Assembly (NCBI RefSeq): GCF_013522725.1
Contig: NZ_JAAMRF010000010.1
Span: forward strand, 124,001-188,000
DNA length: 64,000 nt
Direction of reading: 5' to 3'
DNA from: Stutzerimonas azotifigens
GTDB lineage: Bacteria; Pseudomonadota; Gammaproteobacteria; Pseudomonadales; Pseudomonadaceae
The stretch's first letter is position 1. Each line of letters starts with the position of its first letter. Below, piece by piece: positions 1 to 10,700 of the stretch. Under the pieces are notes generated by a model. That model worked only from the letters and a program-made list of their open reading frames with translations. It made no database searches and was not told the DNA's origin. The position numbers and the translations under genes are program-made.

Positions 1-684
1 GGCCGCGGGTTCAAGGCAGCGACGCTCAAGCAGCTCTCGCCGGGCTATTCGGCCATCGGCGGCGGAGGGATGTTCACCATCTACGGCAACCCCGAACTCG
101 AGCCGGAGATCAACACCACCTATGAGCTCAACGCGGACTACCAGGCCGACGGCTGGTCGCTTACTGCCGGGCTGTTCCAGAACAACGTGCGCGGCCTGAT
201 CCAGACGGTGTGCGTATCGAGCTGCGGTATTCGCGGCCGCGAAGTGCGCAACTACGAAAACGTCGACAAGGCGCGCATTCGCGGGCTGGAACTGGGCGGC
301 GGCCTCGACCTGCCGGCCGACCTGCGCTGGGACCTGAACTACACCTACCTCGACGCCATCGACCGTAGCGCCGACCGGCGGCTGGGCGATCGCGCCCGCC
401 ACCTGGCCAACACCCGGCTGCAGTGGACACCCACCGCCGCGTTCACCGCCCAGGTACGGGGCGAATACGTCGGCAGCCAACTGACCTATTCCAGCAACAC
501 CGCCAACTCGGTGCCGGCCTACAGCCTGTGGCATCTGGAACTGACCCAGCGCATCACCGACAGCCTCAGCATCCGCGGCGGTATCGAAAACCTCACCGAC
601 GAGGATTTCAGCGATACCTCGGACAACTTCACATTCGCCGAGCCGGGGCGGACCTACCACCTTGGCGTGAGCCTGAGTTTCTGA
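1..684 (+). CDS. TonB-dependent outer-membrane receptor, C-terminal part
   Basis: The open frame runs in from before the window, so only about the last 227 residues are present. They show the alternating pattern of a 22-strand barrel. There is a typical N-P-x-L-x-P-E motif (NPELEPE, about residues 31-37 of the visible part), a late I-E-N-L-T-D-E-D-F strand, and a terminal aromatic residue (GVSLSF), as expected for outer-membrane export. The stop codon lies one base before the ATG of the CobN-like gene, so the two are almost certainly cotranscribed and translationally linked. The neighbours suggest a ligand such as heme, cobalamin or another metal-tetrapyrrole. The plug domain and TonB box lie outside the window, so substrate class cannot be read here. 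Confidence 0.9.
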   Translation, partial: GRGFKAATLKQLSPGYSAIGGGGMFTIYGNPELEPEINTTYELNADYQADGWSLTAGLFQNNVRGLIQTVCVSSCGIRGREVRNYENVDKARIRGLELGGGLDLPADLRWDLNYTYLDAIDRSADRRLGDRARHLANTRLQWTPTAAFTAQVRGEYVGSQLTYSSNTANSVPAYSLWHLELTQRITDSLSIRGGIENLTDEDFSDTSDNFTFAEPGRTYHLGVSLSF

Positions 685-685
685 C

Positions 686-3600
686 ATGCGCAAAGTGATT
701 CGAGCCGGCCTGGCGCTCCTGGCGCTGGCCGGCTGGGGGACGGGTGCGTCCGCCGACTCGCCAGTCCCGGACGCGCTGCATGTACAAGTGCTGACCACCG
801 ACTTCGTCCTGCAAGGCAAGCTCGACCGCCTTGCGACCTGGGCGGCAGCATCCGGCGTCACGCTTTCGGCCACCCGGGGCTACACGACCGAAGCACGTCC
901 GGACACCACCGTCCCCGGCCTTTTCATCCTGGATACACCGCGCCCGGCCGACCTGGCTGCCGTGCAGCAAACCTTCGGTGAGCTGATCGCGGCAGGCAAC
1001 ACGCCGTGGATCCGGATCGGGGGCGGTCCGCCTGCTTTCGGCAATCTGCCCGGTCCAGTGGCCAGGCGCCTGATCGCCTATTACGCCAACGGTGGTGAAC
1101 GCAACCTGCGCCATCTGTTCGCCTATCTGCGGGCCTGGCACGACGGCACCTCCGCCGACGCGGTCCCCTTGCCCACCGAACTTGGCAAGATCGGCTTCTA
1201 CCACCCCGCGGCGCAGAAGCCCTTCGATGACGTCGATGAGTATCTGGCCTGGGCCGCCGAGCGCTGGGCGCCGGACGCGCCCCGGGTAGCGTTCGCCATC
1301 CACCGGGGCGCCCTCGTCGATGACCAGCTACGGCTGATCGACGCGCTGATCACGCGTAGCGAAGCACTGGGGCAGGCGCCCATGGCGTTCTGGATGGATG
1401 ATCGGGAGCCTGACGCGCTGACCAGGATCCTGACACCTGCGCGCAGCGACGTACTGGTCAACCTTCAGCATATGCAGAACGGCCCGGCACGACAGGCGGA
1501 ATTCCTTGCGCTGAACATTCCGGTGCTGTCGACGCTGACCTTTCGCGAAGGCGATCGGGCGCAATGGCAGGCCTCATCCAGCGGCGTTTCTCCTCGCACC
1601 ACCGCGACACTGCTGGCGGTCCCGGAAAGCTGGGGCATGACCGATCCGCTGGTGATCGCAGCCGTGGAAAACGGCGAGCCCATGCCGATTCCGGAACAGG
1701 TGGACGCGCTGCTGCACAAGGTCGCCAGCCTCGTCCGGCTGCGTCGGTTGGCACCCGCCGACAAGCACCTGGCGCTGATGTTCTGGAATCATCCGGACGG
1801 CGACAAGAACCTGGCTGCCTCGAACCTCAACGTCCCCCGCAGCCTCGCCCATCTCACGACCGCACTGCAGCAGGCCGGCTATGACGTACCGAAGAGGAAT
1901 GAGCCGGAACTGATCGAGATCGCGCAGCGCCTGCTTGGCGGTTACTACCGGCCCGAATCGCTCGATAGCCTGCTCGAAGACGGCCTGGCGGTGACCCTGT
2001 CCCTCGCGGACTACGAGCGATGGCTGGATCAGTTGCCCGAGCCGAGTCGCCAGGCCCTGCTCGAGCGCTGGGGCGAGCCGGGCGACCATTGGGCCTTGCG
2101 CCAGGTCGATGGGCTGGCCCGGTTCGTCATCCCGGCCGCGCGCCTGGGCAAGCTGTTGCTGCTACCGCAACCGCCCCGTGCTGGCCGGCCTGGCGAGGGC
2201 TATCACGACAGCAAGGTCCCGCCGGATCACCTTTACCTGGCCGCCTATCAAGCGGTGCGCGAAGGTTTCGAGGCCAACGCGCTCATCCATTTCGGCACCC
2301 ACGGCACCCAGGAATGGCTGCCGGGCAAGGACCGTGGCCTGGCCGCGAGCGATTACCCCTTCCTGGCGCTGGGCGACCTGCCGGTGTTCTACCCCTATAT
2401 CCAAGACAACATCGGCGAGGCCATCCAGGCGCGCCGCCGTGGCCGTGCCGTCATCATCAGCCACCAGACCCCCCCCTTCGCCCCTGCCGGGCTGTATGAC
2501 GAGCTGCGCGACCTGCACGCGCTCATCCATGAGTACCAACAGCTCGATGAAGGTGCAGTGCGGGAGAAGACCACCGAAAGCATTCGCCAGGCGGCCTTGC
2601 AGAGCGGACTGACCGGCGATCTGGGCTGGGACGAGGCGCGGATGCGGGCCGAACCCGAAGCCTTCCTGCAGGCATTGCACGACCACCTTCACGCCGTGGC
2701 CGAGGCCAACCTGCCGCTCGGCCTGCACACCTTTGGCGAACCGGCTTCGCCCGAACATCGCCTGGCCACGGTGCTGCAGCAGCTGGGCGAGCCCTATCGC
2801 GAGGCGTTGGGAATCGGTGACGACGAACCCCTGGCCGAGGATTTCGCCGGGCTCGAGGCGAGCCTTCCCTACCGCACCCTGCAGCGCTATTTGCGCGACG
2901 GGGAAAACCTGGAGTCGATCACCGATATCCCGCTGCGCGAGCAGATCGGACGGGCCCGCATGCTCGATGCATGGCTCGCCGACCCGGGCGAAATGGAAGC
3001 CCTGCTGGCGGGGCTGGCCGGCGGTTTCGTCGCACCCGGCCCCGGCGGCGATCCGGTACGCAATCCGGAGGTGCCCAGCGGCCGTAATCTCTACGCCTTC
3101 GAGGCGGACAAGCTGCCGACCCGCGCGGCCTACGAGGCAGGCGGCAAGGCGCTGGAACAGCTGATCGCCCGCTACCGCGACGAGCACGACGGCGCACGGC
3201 CGGAAAAGCTCGCGTTCAGCCTGTGGTCCTCCGAAGCCATGCGTCACCTGGGCATCCTCGAAAGCCAGGTGCTGCATGCGCTGGGCGTGCGGCCGGTCTG
3301 GGACGAAGGAGGACGGGTGCGTTCCCTGGAGATCGTCCCGGCGGCCGAACTCGGCAGACCCCGGATCGACGTCGTGATCCAGGTCACCAGCGTCTACCGC
3401 GACCAGTTCGACGGCTTCATGCGCCTGTTGGCCGACGCGGTGGAACGCCTGGCGGTACTCGACGAGCCAGGCAATGCGCTGGCTTCGAACAGCCGCGCGG
3501 TGGCCCGGCGGCTGCGAGATCAGGGTATCGGCGACGCCCGTGCCGAGCGCCTGTCACAGCTGCGGATATTCGGCAACGAGCCCGGCGATTACGGTACCGG

Positions 3601-4573
3601 CGTCTCCCAACTGACCCTCGATTCGACACGCTGGGACAGCGAGTCGGATCTGGCCGAGCAGTTTCTGTCACGCCTGCAGTACGGCTACGGCAGCGACAAC
3701 TGGGGCGAGAAGATAGAGGGGCAGAACCTGTTCGCCGAACAGCTCAAAGGCGTCCAGGCTGCCGTCATGGCCCGCTCCAGCGAACTCAACGGCGTGCTGT
3801 CGACCGACCATCCGTTCGAGTTTCTCGGAGGGCTGTCGCTCGCGGTTCGCCACCTCGATGGCGCGAACCCGTCGCTCTACATCTCCGACCTGCGCAAGGC
3901 CGAACCCCGAACGGAGGGCGCCGCCAACTATCTCGCCGGCGAGCTGCGCAGCCGCTACCTGAACCCGCAGTGGATCGCTGCGATGCAGCAGGAGGGCTAC
4001 GCGGGAACGCTGGAGGTGCTCAACGTCGCGAACAACCTCTGGGGCTGGCAGGCCGCCGATCGCAGCATGGTCCGCGCCGATCAATGGCAGGCCCTGCACG
4101 ACACCTTCGTGATGGACCAGCGCGAGCTCGGCCTCGATGAGTGGTTCGAGGCGCACAACCCCACAGCACAGGCGCAGCTGATCGAGCGCATGGCCGAGGC
4201 GATTCGCAAGGGCTACTGGGACGCGTCGGACCAGACCCGCCGGGAACTGGCCGAACGCTGGCAGACGCTCACCGGTGAACACGGCGCGGACGGCGGCGAG
4301 CCGGTCACCCGCGAATTCATCGAACAGATGGCCGCCGGCTACGGCCTCGCGCCGGACACGACCCCGAATGCCGACACGCCCCCCTCCCCCGACGACAGCA
4401 CCGCCGCAGCCGAGACGGTACGCGGCCAGGTGATGCAGCAAGTGGTCGATGAGCCAGACGAGGCGCCGAATCCCTGGCGGCTTCTGCTCGGCATCGCGGT
4501 CCTGGTGGCCTGCCTGCTGGCCGGCGCCCTGCGGCAGCTCCGGGCCAACCGGCGCGCCTGCCCAGCCTCCTGA
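686..4573 (+). CDS. CobN/HmuS-like chelatase, secreted and membrane-anchored
   Basis: 1295 residues, the size of the large CobN subunit of cobaltochelatase. The body matches the CobN/magnesium-chelatase H family, including the GTHGTQEWLPGK motif near residues 535-546. Unlike cytoplasmic CobN, it starts with a signal peptide (residues 1-23, cleavage after GTGASA). It ends with a low-complexity Pro/Asp/Ala linker, one hydrophobic helix (about residues 1263-1282) and an Arg-rich tail, so the catalytic body should lie in the periplasm on a C-terminal anchor. No CobS/CobT partners are present. CobN-like proteins next to TonB receptors and ExbB-like channels are known from the HmuS heme-uptake system of Bacteroidetes, where a reverse-chelatase role has been proposed. 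Here metal removal from, or handling of, an imported tetrapyrrole is inferred from context only. Confidence 0.85.
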   Translation: MRKVIRAGLALLALAGWGTGASADSPVPDALHVQVLTTDFVLQGKLDRLATWAAASGVTLSATRGYTTEARPDTTVPGLFILDTPRPADLAAVQQTFGELIAAGNTPWIRIGGGPPAFGNLPGPVARRLIAYYANGGERNLRHLFAYLRAWHDGTSADAVPLPTELGKIGFYHPAAQKPFDDVDEYLAWAAERWAPDAPRVAFAIHRGALVDDQLRLIDALITRSEALGQAPMAFWMDDREPDALTRILTPARSDVLVNLQHMQNGPARQAEFLALNIPVLSTLTFREGDRAQWQASSSGVSPRTTATLLAVPESWGMTDPLVIAAVENGEPMPIPEQVDALLHKVASLVRLRRLAPADKHLALMFWNHPDGDKNLAASNLNVPRSLAHLTTALQQAGYDVPKRNEPELIEIAQRLLGGYYRPESLDSLLEDGLAVTLSLADYERWLDQLPEPSRQALLERWGEPGDHWALRQVDGLARFVIPAARLGKLLLLPQPPRAGRPGEGYHDSKVPPDHLYLAAYQAVREGFEANALIHFGTHGTQEWLPGKDRGLAASDYPFLALGDLPVFYPYIQDNIGEAIQARRRGRAVIISHQTPPFAPAGLYDELRDLHALIHEYQQLDEGAVREKTTESIRQAALQSGLTGDLGWDEARMRAEPEAFLQALHDHLHAVAEANLPLGLHTFGEPASPEHRLATVLQQLGEPYREALGIGDDEPLAEDFAGLEASLPYRTLQRYLRDGENLESITDIPLREQIGRARMLDAWLADPGEMEALLAGLAGGFVAPGPGGDPVRNPEVPSGRNLYAFEADKLPTRAAYEAGGKALEQLIARYRDEHDGARPEKLAFSLWSSEAMRHLGILESQVLHALGVRPVWDEGGRVRSLEIVPAAELGRPRIDVVIQVTSVYRDQFDGFMRLLADAVERLAVLDEPGNALASNSRAVARRLRDQGIGDARAERLSQLRIFGNEPGDYGTGVSQLTLDSTRWDSESDLAEQFLSRLQYGYGSDNWGEKIEGQNLFAEQLKGVQAAVMARSSELNGVLSTDHPFEFLGGLSLAVRHLDGANPSLYISDLRKAEPRTEGAANYLAGELRSRYLNPQWIAAMQQEGYAGTLEVLNVANNLWGWQAADRSMVRADQWQALHDTFVMDQRELGLDEWFEAHNPTAQAQLIERMAEAIRKGYWDASDQTRRELAERWQTLTGEHGADGGEPVTREFIEQMAAGYGLAPDTTPNADTPPSPDDSTAAAETVRGQVMQQVVDEPDEAPNPWRLLLGIAVLVACLLAGALRQLRANRRACPAS

Positions 4574-4606
4574 AAAAAATGAACTTGAACAAGCGAACCG
4601 AGCCCC

Positions 4607-5083
4607 ATGAACGTACTTGAAACCAGCCTTTACGAACTCACCCGCATCTTCCTCGTGCCCGTCCTGCTGCTGATCCTGGCGGCGCTGGCCTATGCCTTCA
4701 TCGCCCTGGGCAGCTTCGCCATGGAAGCCTGGCAGCGCCGCAGCGGCCGCTACCGCTCGGTGCTCGCCGCCCACCAGGCAGCCAGCGGCGGCACCAGCGA
4801 TGACCTCGAGCTCTGGATCATGCAACGCCTGGAATGGCTGCGGGTGACCTCGCGCAGCACGCCGATGCTCGGGCTGGTGGCCACCATGATTCCCATGGGC
4901 CCGGCACTGCTGGCATTGACCCAGAGCGACGCGAAAGGCATCGGCGAGAATCTGGTGGTCGCCTTTTCCTCCGTGATCCTCGCCCTCATCGCCTCGAGCA
5001 TCACCTTCTTCGTCCTCACCGTGCGACGCCGCTGGCTGTTGCAGGAACTGCGGGCGATCGAGCGCGCCGGAGCGGTGCTCTGA
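4607..5083 (+). CDS. MotA/TolQ/ExbB-family proton channel
   Basis: 158 residues with three hydrophobic segments (about 12-38, 84-105 and 115-138) and a cytoplasmic loop between the first two, the ExbB/TolQ topology in a short form. The segment LGLVATMIPMGPAL corresponds to the conserved Leu-Gly-Leu-x-x-T start of ExbB helix 2. It begins 33 bases after the CobN-like gene and its stop overlaps the next start (TGATG). It probably forms a proton-driven stator with the DUF2149 protein and powers either the outer-membrane receptor or the periplasmic chelatase. No TonB or ordinary ExbD gene is next to it. Start ATG chosen; the ribosome binding site is weak, consistent with coupling. Confidence 0.85.
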   Translation: MNVLETSLYELTRIFLVPVLLLILAALAYAFIALGSFAMEAWQRRSGRYRSVLAAHQAASGGTSDDLELWIMQRLEWLRVTSRSTPMLGLVATMIPMGPALLALTQSDAKGIGENLVVAFSSVILALIASSITFFVLTVRRRWLLQELRAIERAGAVL

Positions 5084-5406
5084 TGCGCTTTCTCGACCAT
5101 GACGACGACGATGATCCACTTCTTTCGGTGGTCAACCTGATCGACCTGTTCCTGGTGGTGATCGGCATTCTGCTGATCGTCATCGTGCAGAACCCGCTCA
5201 ACCCCTTCACCCAGGAACGCGTGATGGTGATCAAGAACCCGGGAGAGGCGAACATGCGGATGCTGGTCAAGGAAGGCCAGGAGCTCACCCAGTATGAGTC
5301 GAGCGGCGAGATCGGCGAGGGCCAGGGCGCCAAGGCCGGCATCACCTACCGCCTGAATGACGGGCGGATGATCTACGTACCGGAAGGGGTGACATCCACC
5401 CCGTAA
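5083..5406 (+). CDS. DUF2149 protein, possible ExbD analogue
   Basis: 107 residues. An acidic N-terminus (D-H-D-D-D-D-D) is followed by one hydrophobic helix (about residues 16-36) that carries an Asp near its start (NLIDLFLVVIGILL), then a soluble domain of about 70 residues. This is the ExbD/TolR/MotB plan: short cytoplasmic N-terminus, one membrane helix with the proton-carrying Asp, periplasmic C-terminus. The start codon overlaps the stop of the ExbB-like gene by one base, so the two are coupled. DUF2149 genes are known to neighbour CobN-like and ExbB-like genes; the stator role is inferred from topology and context. The gene ends the operon. Confidence 0.75.
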   Translation: MRFLDHDDDDDPLLSVVNLIDLFLVVIGILLIVIVQNPLNPFTQERVMVIKNPGEANMRMLVKEGQELTQYESSGEIGEGQGAKAGITYRLNDGRMIYVPEGVTSTP

Positions 5407-5699
5407 GGGCTCTACAGCCGCCTGCTCTGCTGGCGCAGCTCCATGAAAAACTCGTCGGAGGAAATGTTGTAGCGGCTCAGGCTGTTCAGCTCACCCATCC
5501 TCGATGATCGTCACCGGCTTGCCTTCCATCCAGCCGGAGAGCCGAGCGCTGTGGCTCATGGCGAGGACGGCGGGTCGGTAAATTCGAACAGCGACAGCTG
5601 GCGGATACCTCGGCGACCGCTCACTTGCAGGAAACGTTGATGAACGTCAGGGATGAGACGGGCCGTCCCCTTCATGGGAGTCCGTTTCGTCTGCTTCAT
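5407..5699 (-). pseudogene. remnant of a small gene, broken in three frames
   Basis: Three consecutive pieces read well on the minus strand, each in a different frame. The first starts with ATG at 5699 and gives 47 residues (MKQTKRTPMKGTARLIPDVH...) up to a stop at 5556. The second overlaps it and contains LSGWMEGKPVTIIEDG. The third (about 5491-5408) gives MGELNSLSRYNISSDEFFMELRQQSRRL and a stop. Joined by two frame changes they would form one protein of about 90-100 residues. The family was not recognised. The piece with GW-x-EGKPVTI recalls small DNA-binding or toxin-like proteins, but this is a guess. Confidence 0.45.
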
Positions 5700-5700
5700 C

Positions 5701-5964
5701 GTTGAGACCGTGGAGCGCCAAATGGATGGATTCAAGCTGACTAAAAATTCACGATATTAATTTTGCATCATAACGAGATCACATACCGCGCAGAACAGGC
5801 CAGCGGCGGTTTGCGGGAATATCTCGAAGACAACCTGTAACGAGTCGACCGCATTCCCGACAGGCGGCATTGAAGCGCATCACGTTTCAGTCGATACGCC
5901 GCGCGACGCAAGCGAGCAGCGAAGCACGCCTGCCCTCCCTCCCTGCACCCAAGAGTGACTAATC
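5701..5964. promoter_or_regulatory. intergenic region with AT-rich stretch before the chemoreceptor gene
   Basis: No gene is seen here. An AT-rich block at about 5738-5780 stands out in an otherwise GC-rich window and is the likely promoter area for the chemoreceptor gene at 5965. No clear sigma-28 or sigma-54 motif was found. The last 60 bases are C-rich and carry no strong ribosome binding site. Confidence 0.35.
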
Positions 5965-7587
5965 GTGCTCAGGCAATACAAAATCGCATCCCGATCAGCT
6001 TTCAGCTTTTCAATAGTTGCACTGCTCGTCCTGGCACTGGGCGCTTTTGCGCTACTGCAGATGAAGAGCATCCGGATGGCCACGCTGGACATGACAGACA
6101 ACCGCCTGCCGAGCTACGAAGCGCTTGCCGACATGAACGAAAACGTGCTCCGCATGCGTATCGTTTCGCTCCGGATACTGGTCGATCGCGACCCTGGAGT
6201 CCTTGCGCAGAGCGTGAGGCGTTCGAACGACTTGGCCCAGCAGCTCAAGGACGTGGTACTCCGCTATGAGGGTTTGATCTCCGATGATAGCGAGCGGGCA
6301 CAGTACCGCGTGTTCGACAAAGCGCTGAACGATTACTTCCAGGTGAACCAGCAGCTCCTGTCGCTCTCCGAACAGGACCGTATCGGCGAAATCCAGACGC
6401 TGTTGGGCTCGAAGTACGCGACGCTCTCCGACCAGCTTGGCACTGAGCTCGACAAGCTCGTCGATATCAACAAAGCCGGTGCAGCTGACTCTGGAAAGAA
6501 ATCGGCGGAGGCTTACGAGTTTTCCATCACCGTGGTCGTGGGTGTGCTCCTGGCCGCTGCGATGCTGACCGTGATCCTCGCGTACCTGCTGACCCGCAGC
6601 ATCGTGCAGCCGCTTCGCCTCGCGGTATCCGTCGCGGAGACGGTCGCCTCGGGCGATCTGAGCAAGGAGATCGACATCGAAGGCCGTGACGAACCGGCCC
6701 TGCTGCTGACCGCACTCAAGACGATGCAGGCCAAGCTTCGTGAGACGCTGGAGCGAATTGCGCAGTCTTCGGATCAACTGGCGTCGGCCGCCGAAGAGCT
6801 GAACGTGATCACCGAGGATTCGGCACGCGGGCTCGAACAGCAGAACAACGAGCTGGAACAGGCCGCCACCGCGGTCAACGAAATGACCGCCGCGGTGGAC
6901 GAGGTCGCGCGTAACGCGGTCAGTACGTCCGAAGCGTCGAAAGCTTCGGACACCAATGCGAAGAAGGGCCAGGAGCAGGTCAACGGGACGGTCAACTCGA
7001 TTTCCCAGCTCGCCGGCGAAATAGGCGGTACCTCGGTGCAGGTCAAAGATCTGGCCGACAAGGTGCATGACATCAGCAAGGTGCTCGATGTCATCCGCTC
7101 GATCGCCGAGCAGACCAACCTGCTCGCCTTGAACGCCGCGATCGAAGCCGCGCGTGCGGGGGATGCCGGTCGGGGCTTTGCGGTCGTGGCCGACGAAGTC
7201 CGCGCCCTGGCTCACCGTACGCAGCAATCGACGCTGGAAATCGAGCAGATGATCGGCAATATCCGCACGGGGGCCGACCAGGCCAAGGCGTCGATGGATG
7301 CGAGCACCGAACGCGCCACCGCCACGCTCCGTATCGCGGAAGCGGCAGGCCAGGCACTGCAGGAAATCACCGAAGCCATCAGCCAGATCAGCGAACGCAA
7401 CCTGGTGATCGCCAGCGCCTCGGAAGAACAGGCCCAGGTGGCACGCGAGGTCGACCGCAACCTGGTCAACATCCGCGATCTGGCCGCCCACAGCTCCGCC
7501 GGCGCGAGCCAGACCAATGCCGCCAGCCAGGACCTGTCGCGGCTGGCCGTTGAGCTTAACGACCTGTTGAATCGGTTCAAGTTCTAA
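5965..7587 (+). CDS. methyl-accepting chemotaxis protein
   Basis: 540 residues from a GTG start. The order is first membrane helix (about 13-33), a periplasmic four-helix-bundle ligand domain (about 35-185, rich in polar helices), second helix (about 188-210), HAMP domain (about 212-264) and a long cytoplasmic signalling coiled coil. The hairpin tip ([20 protein letters not shown], starting near residue 381) that binds CheA and CheW is intact. There is no C-terminal pentapeptide for CheR docking; the protein ends NRFKF. No chemotaxis genes lie nearby, so it is an orphan receptor feeding a pathway encoded elsewhere. Ligand unknown. Confidence 0.93.
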   Translation: MLRQYKIASRSAFSFSIVALLVLALGAFALLQMKSIRMATLDMTDNRLPSYEALADMNENVLRMRIVSLRILVDRDPGVLAQSVRRSNDLAQQLKDVVLRYEGLISDDSERAQYRVFDKALNDYFQVNQQLLSLSEQDRIGEIQTLLGSKYATLSDQLGTELDKLVDINKAGAADSGKKSAEAYEFSITVVVGVLLAAAMLTVILAYLLTRSIVQPLRLAVSVAETVASGDLSKEIDIEGRDEPALLLTALKTMQAKLRETLERIAQSSDQLASAAEELNVITEDSARGLEQQNNELEQAATAVNEMTAAVDEVARNAVSTSEASKASDTNAKKGQEQVNGTVNSISQLAGEIGGTSVQVKDLADKVHDISKVLDVIRSIAEQTNLLALNAAIEAARAGDAGRGFAVVADEVRALAHRTQQSTLEIEQMIGNIRTGADQAKASMDASTERATATLRIAEAAGQALQEITEAISQISERNLVIASASEEQAQVAREVDRNLVNIRDLAAHSSAGASQTNAASQDLSRLAVELNDLLNRFKF

Positions 7588-7797
7588 CCGCGAGGTCTGC
7601 GAGTCAGGCGCGCACCAAACGCACTCCCTTCAGGAAGGATCGTGGCCAGCGGATGGCCTTCGCCTCTTCGCCCCCAACGTTGCCACGCCAACATCTGCAC
7701 GCTCCCCTCGCTCCCTCCGGGAGAGAACCAGGATAAAGAGCGTTTTACGCACGCCAGACGGCACCATCCCCTTCGAATCCCCGCCCCTCAGAAAAAC

Positions 7798-10700
7798 TCA
7801 ATCCAGAGACTTCTCCTGCCCGGCATCCGCTGGCGTGAGCACCAGATACAGCGCCGGCACGACGAACAGCGCCAGGACCGACACGGAGATCAGGCCGAAG
7901 ATGATCACCAGGGTCAGCGGGCGATAGAACGCGCTGCTGATGGCCAGCGGTACCAACCCGACGACGGTGGTGATGGCGGTGGTCAGCAACGGCCGCAGTC
8001 GACGCGCTGAACCGGCCGCAGCCGCTGCGTTGATGCTCATCCCCTCCTTGAGGTAGCCGTTCATGGTGTCGACCATGATGATGCCGTTGTTGATGGCGAT
8101 GCCGATCAGCGACACCAGGCCGATCATCGCGAAGAACGAAAAGGTGATGTCGAAGGCCCAGAAGCCCAACGCCGCGCCGACGATGGCCAGGGGCATGGTG
8201 GCGAAGATGATGAAGGCCTGGCGGAAGCTGCTGAGCACGATGACCAGCACGCCCACGATCAGCACCACCGCGATGAGCATGGCGATCAGCGCCGAGGTGA
8301 AGGTCTCCGCGGTGTCGGCGGACTCGCCGCCGACAATGGCACGGTAGCCGGCCGGCCACTCCTGCTGCAGTTCGATCAGCTGTGGCATGACTTCAGCCAT
8401 GACTTCACCCACGGTGCGCCCTTCGTTCTTGGCCATGACCGTGAGCGCGCGCTCACCATTGCTGTGGGAGATGGCGATGGCCGCTTCGGATTGAACTGGC
8501 GTCAGCAGCTGGTTCAGCGCAATGGAGGTGCCGCTGTCGGTGAAAGCCCGTACGCGGGACAGCTCTTCGGTATTGCGCGGGCCGCCCGCCTCGCCGGGAC
8601 GGCTCGGCCATTCGGTCCCCAGGCGGATGTCGATGTTGTCCATGCCGCTGGCGGTGATGAAGGTACCGATGATGTCGGAGCTGAAGGCGATACGAACCTG
8701 CGAGGCGAGGTCTTCCTGGGAGATGCCGAAGAAGTCGGCGGCTTCGCGGTTGGGCCGCAGGGCCATCTGTGGCTTGAGCATGCCGATGTTGTCGCGCACG
8801 TCGACCACGCCGTCGATACCGGACAGCAGCGCCTGCACCTGGCGGGAAAACACCTGCAACTGGTCCATGTCAGCGCCCAGCAGCTGGATCTCGATCGGAT
8901 CGCCCGAGGTCGGCCCGCTGCCCTCGGGCACCACCAGCAATTGTGCGGCGGCCACGTGTTCCTGAAGGTAGGCGGACAGCTCCCGACGCAGTTCGTCGGC
9001 CAGGACATGGGAGTCCGCGTCACGCTCGTCGCGCGGACGGAAGATGGCCGAGAAGCCGATGAAGTTCTCTGCCTCGCTCGGCTGCAGCGCGGACGCCGTC
9101 GAGCCACCGGCGAAGGGGCTCTTCAGGCCAACCAGCTTCACGACGCTCTGGAAGTAGGGCTTGTCTTGCAGCAGTTCACCCACCTCGTCCGCCACCTGCT
9201 GCGAGGTGGCGAGCTGCGCGGTGGGTGGCAGTTCGATGTTGATGCCCAGGCGCTCGCCATCGCTGGGCGGAAACAGCTCTATCCGTGCCTGGGTGAAGGC
9301 CACCATCGCCAGCACGAACAGCCCGACGCCGCCCAATACCCACAGCCACGCCAGCTTGCGCGAGCGGACCACCCAACGGCCGTTCCAGCTTTCCAGCCCG
9401 TTCACGGCCCATTGCGTCACGCGGTCGGAGGCGCCCTGGTGCTTCGGATTGTCCGAGCGCCGCTGTTTGCCCAGCAGCGCCCGGGACAGCGGCAGCGAAC
9501 ACAGCATGGCCACGATGAACGATAGGACCAGGCAAATGACGATCGTGGTAGGCAGTACCCGGATGAACGCGCCGATCGTGCCGCCGATCGACATGAGCGG
9601 CGCCAGCGCCAGGATGGTGGTCAGCTGCGCGGCGAAGGCCGGCATCGCGTAACGCTTGACCGTGGCCAGCACGCCCTGGCCGAAAGTCTTGCCCTGGACG
9701 TAGATCTCGTCATGCAGGCCTTCCATGAGCAGGATGAACACGTCGATGATCATCACCAGCGCGATCACCATGCCGATGACCACCAGCTCGTTGAGCGAAT
9801 AGCCCATCACCATGATGCACAGCAGCACCCCGGCGAAGGTGACCGGAACCGACAGGCCCGCCACGATCGCCTCGCGCCAGGCGATGGTCAGCAACAGGAT
9901 GGCGAACACGATGCCCATGGTCTGCAGGGCGCTGACGAACACTTCCGACAGCGCCTCCCAGATCTGCGTCGCCTCGTCCTGCGTGACGGTGTATTCCAGG
10001 CCCGCCGGCCAGTCGCCCGCGCCCTCCATCTGCGCCAGGGTCGCGCGAAGCGCCTCCACCAGCGTGACCGTATCGGCCCCCGGCGACTTGCGCACGGACA
10101 TTTCCAGCGATGGCTCGAAGTCGCCGCCCTGCTCGGCAAAGAAAGCGCGCGTCTTTTCCGTTTCCTGCATGCGATGCACCGACGCGATCTCGTCGAGCCG
10201 TATGGCGCGCCCCGGGCCGCTGCGGGTCACAGGCAGCGCGCGCAAATCGTCCACGTCACGAAAGCGTCCTTCCAGACGCACCACGGCGCCAATGCTGTCG
10301 CTGCGAATCTCGCCGAAGGGTTGCTCGATGTTGGCCTGCTGCACGGCGTTGCGTACGGCGGCCGGCGACAAGCCCAGCGCCAGCAGCCGCTCGGGGCGCA
10401 GCAGTATCTGCACGATCTCCTCGCGCTCGCCGCCGATGTTCACTTCGTTCACACCGGACACGCGTTCGAGCGTGTCGCGAATCCGCCGCGCCTGCTCGTT
10501 CATGACCGCCGACCCGGCGTCGCCATGCAGCGTGAAGGTGAAGATCGGCCGGTCGTCCACGGACGCCTGGGCGATGGCCGGACGCTCGACGTCGGCCGGC
10601 AGGTCGGCCTCGGCATCGGCGACCGCCGCGCGCAGCCGCGTCATGGCGTCCAGCGGGTCCGCGGAGGCGTCGAACTCGACGGAGATGATCGAAAAGGAAT

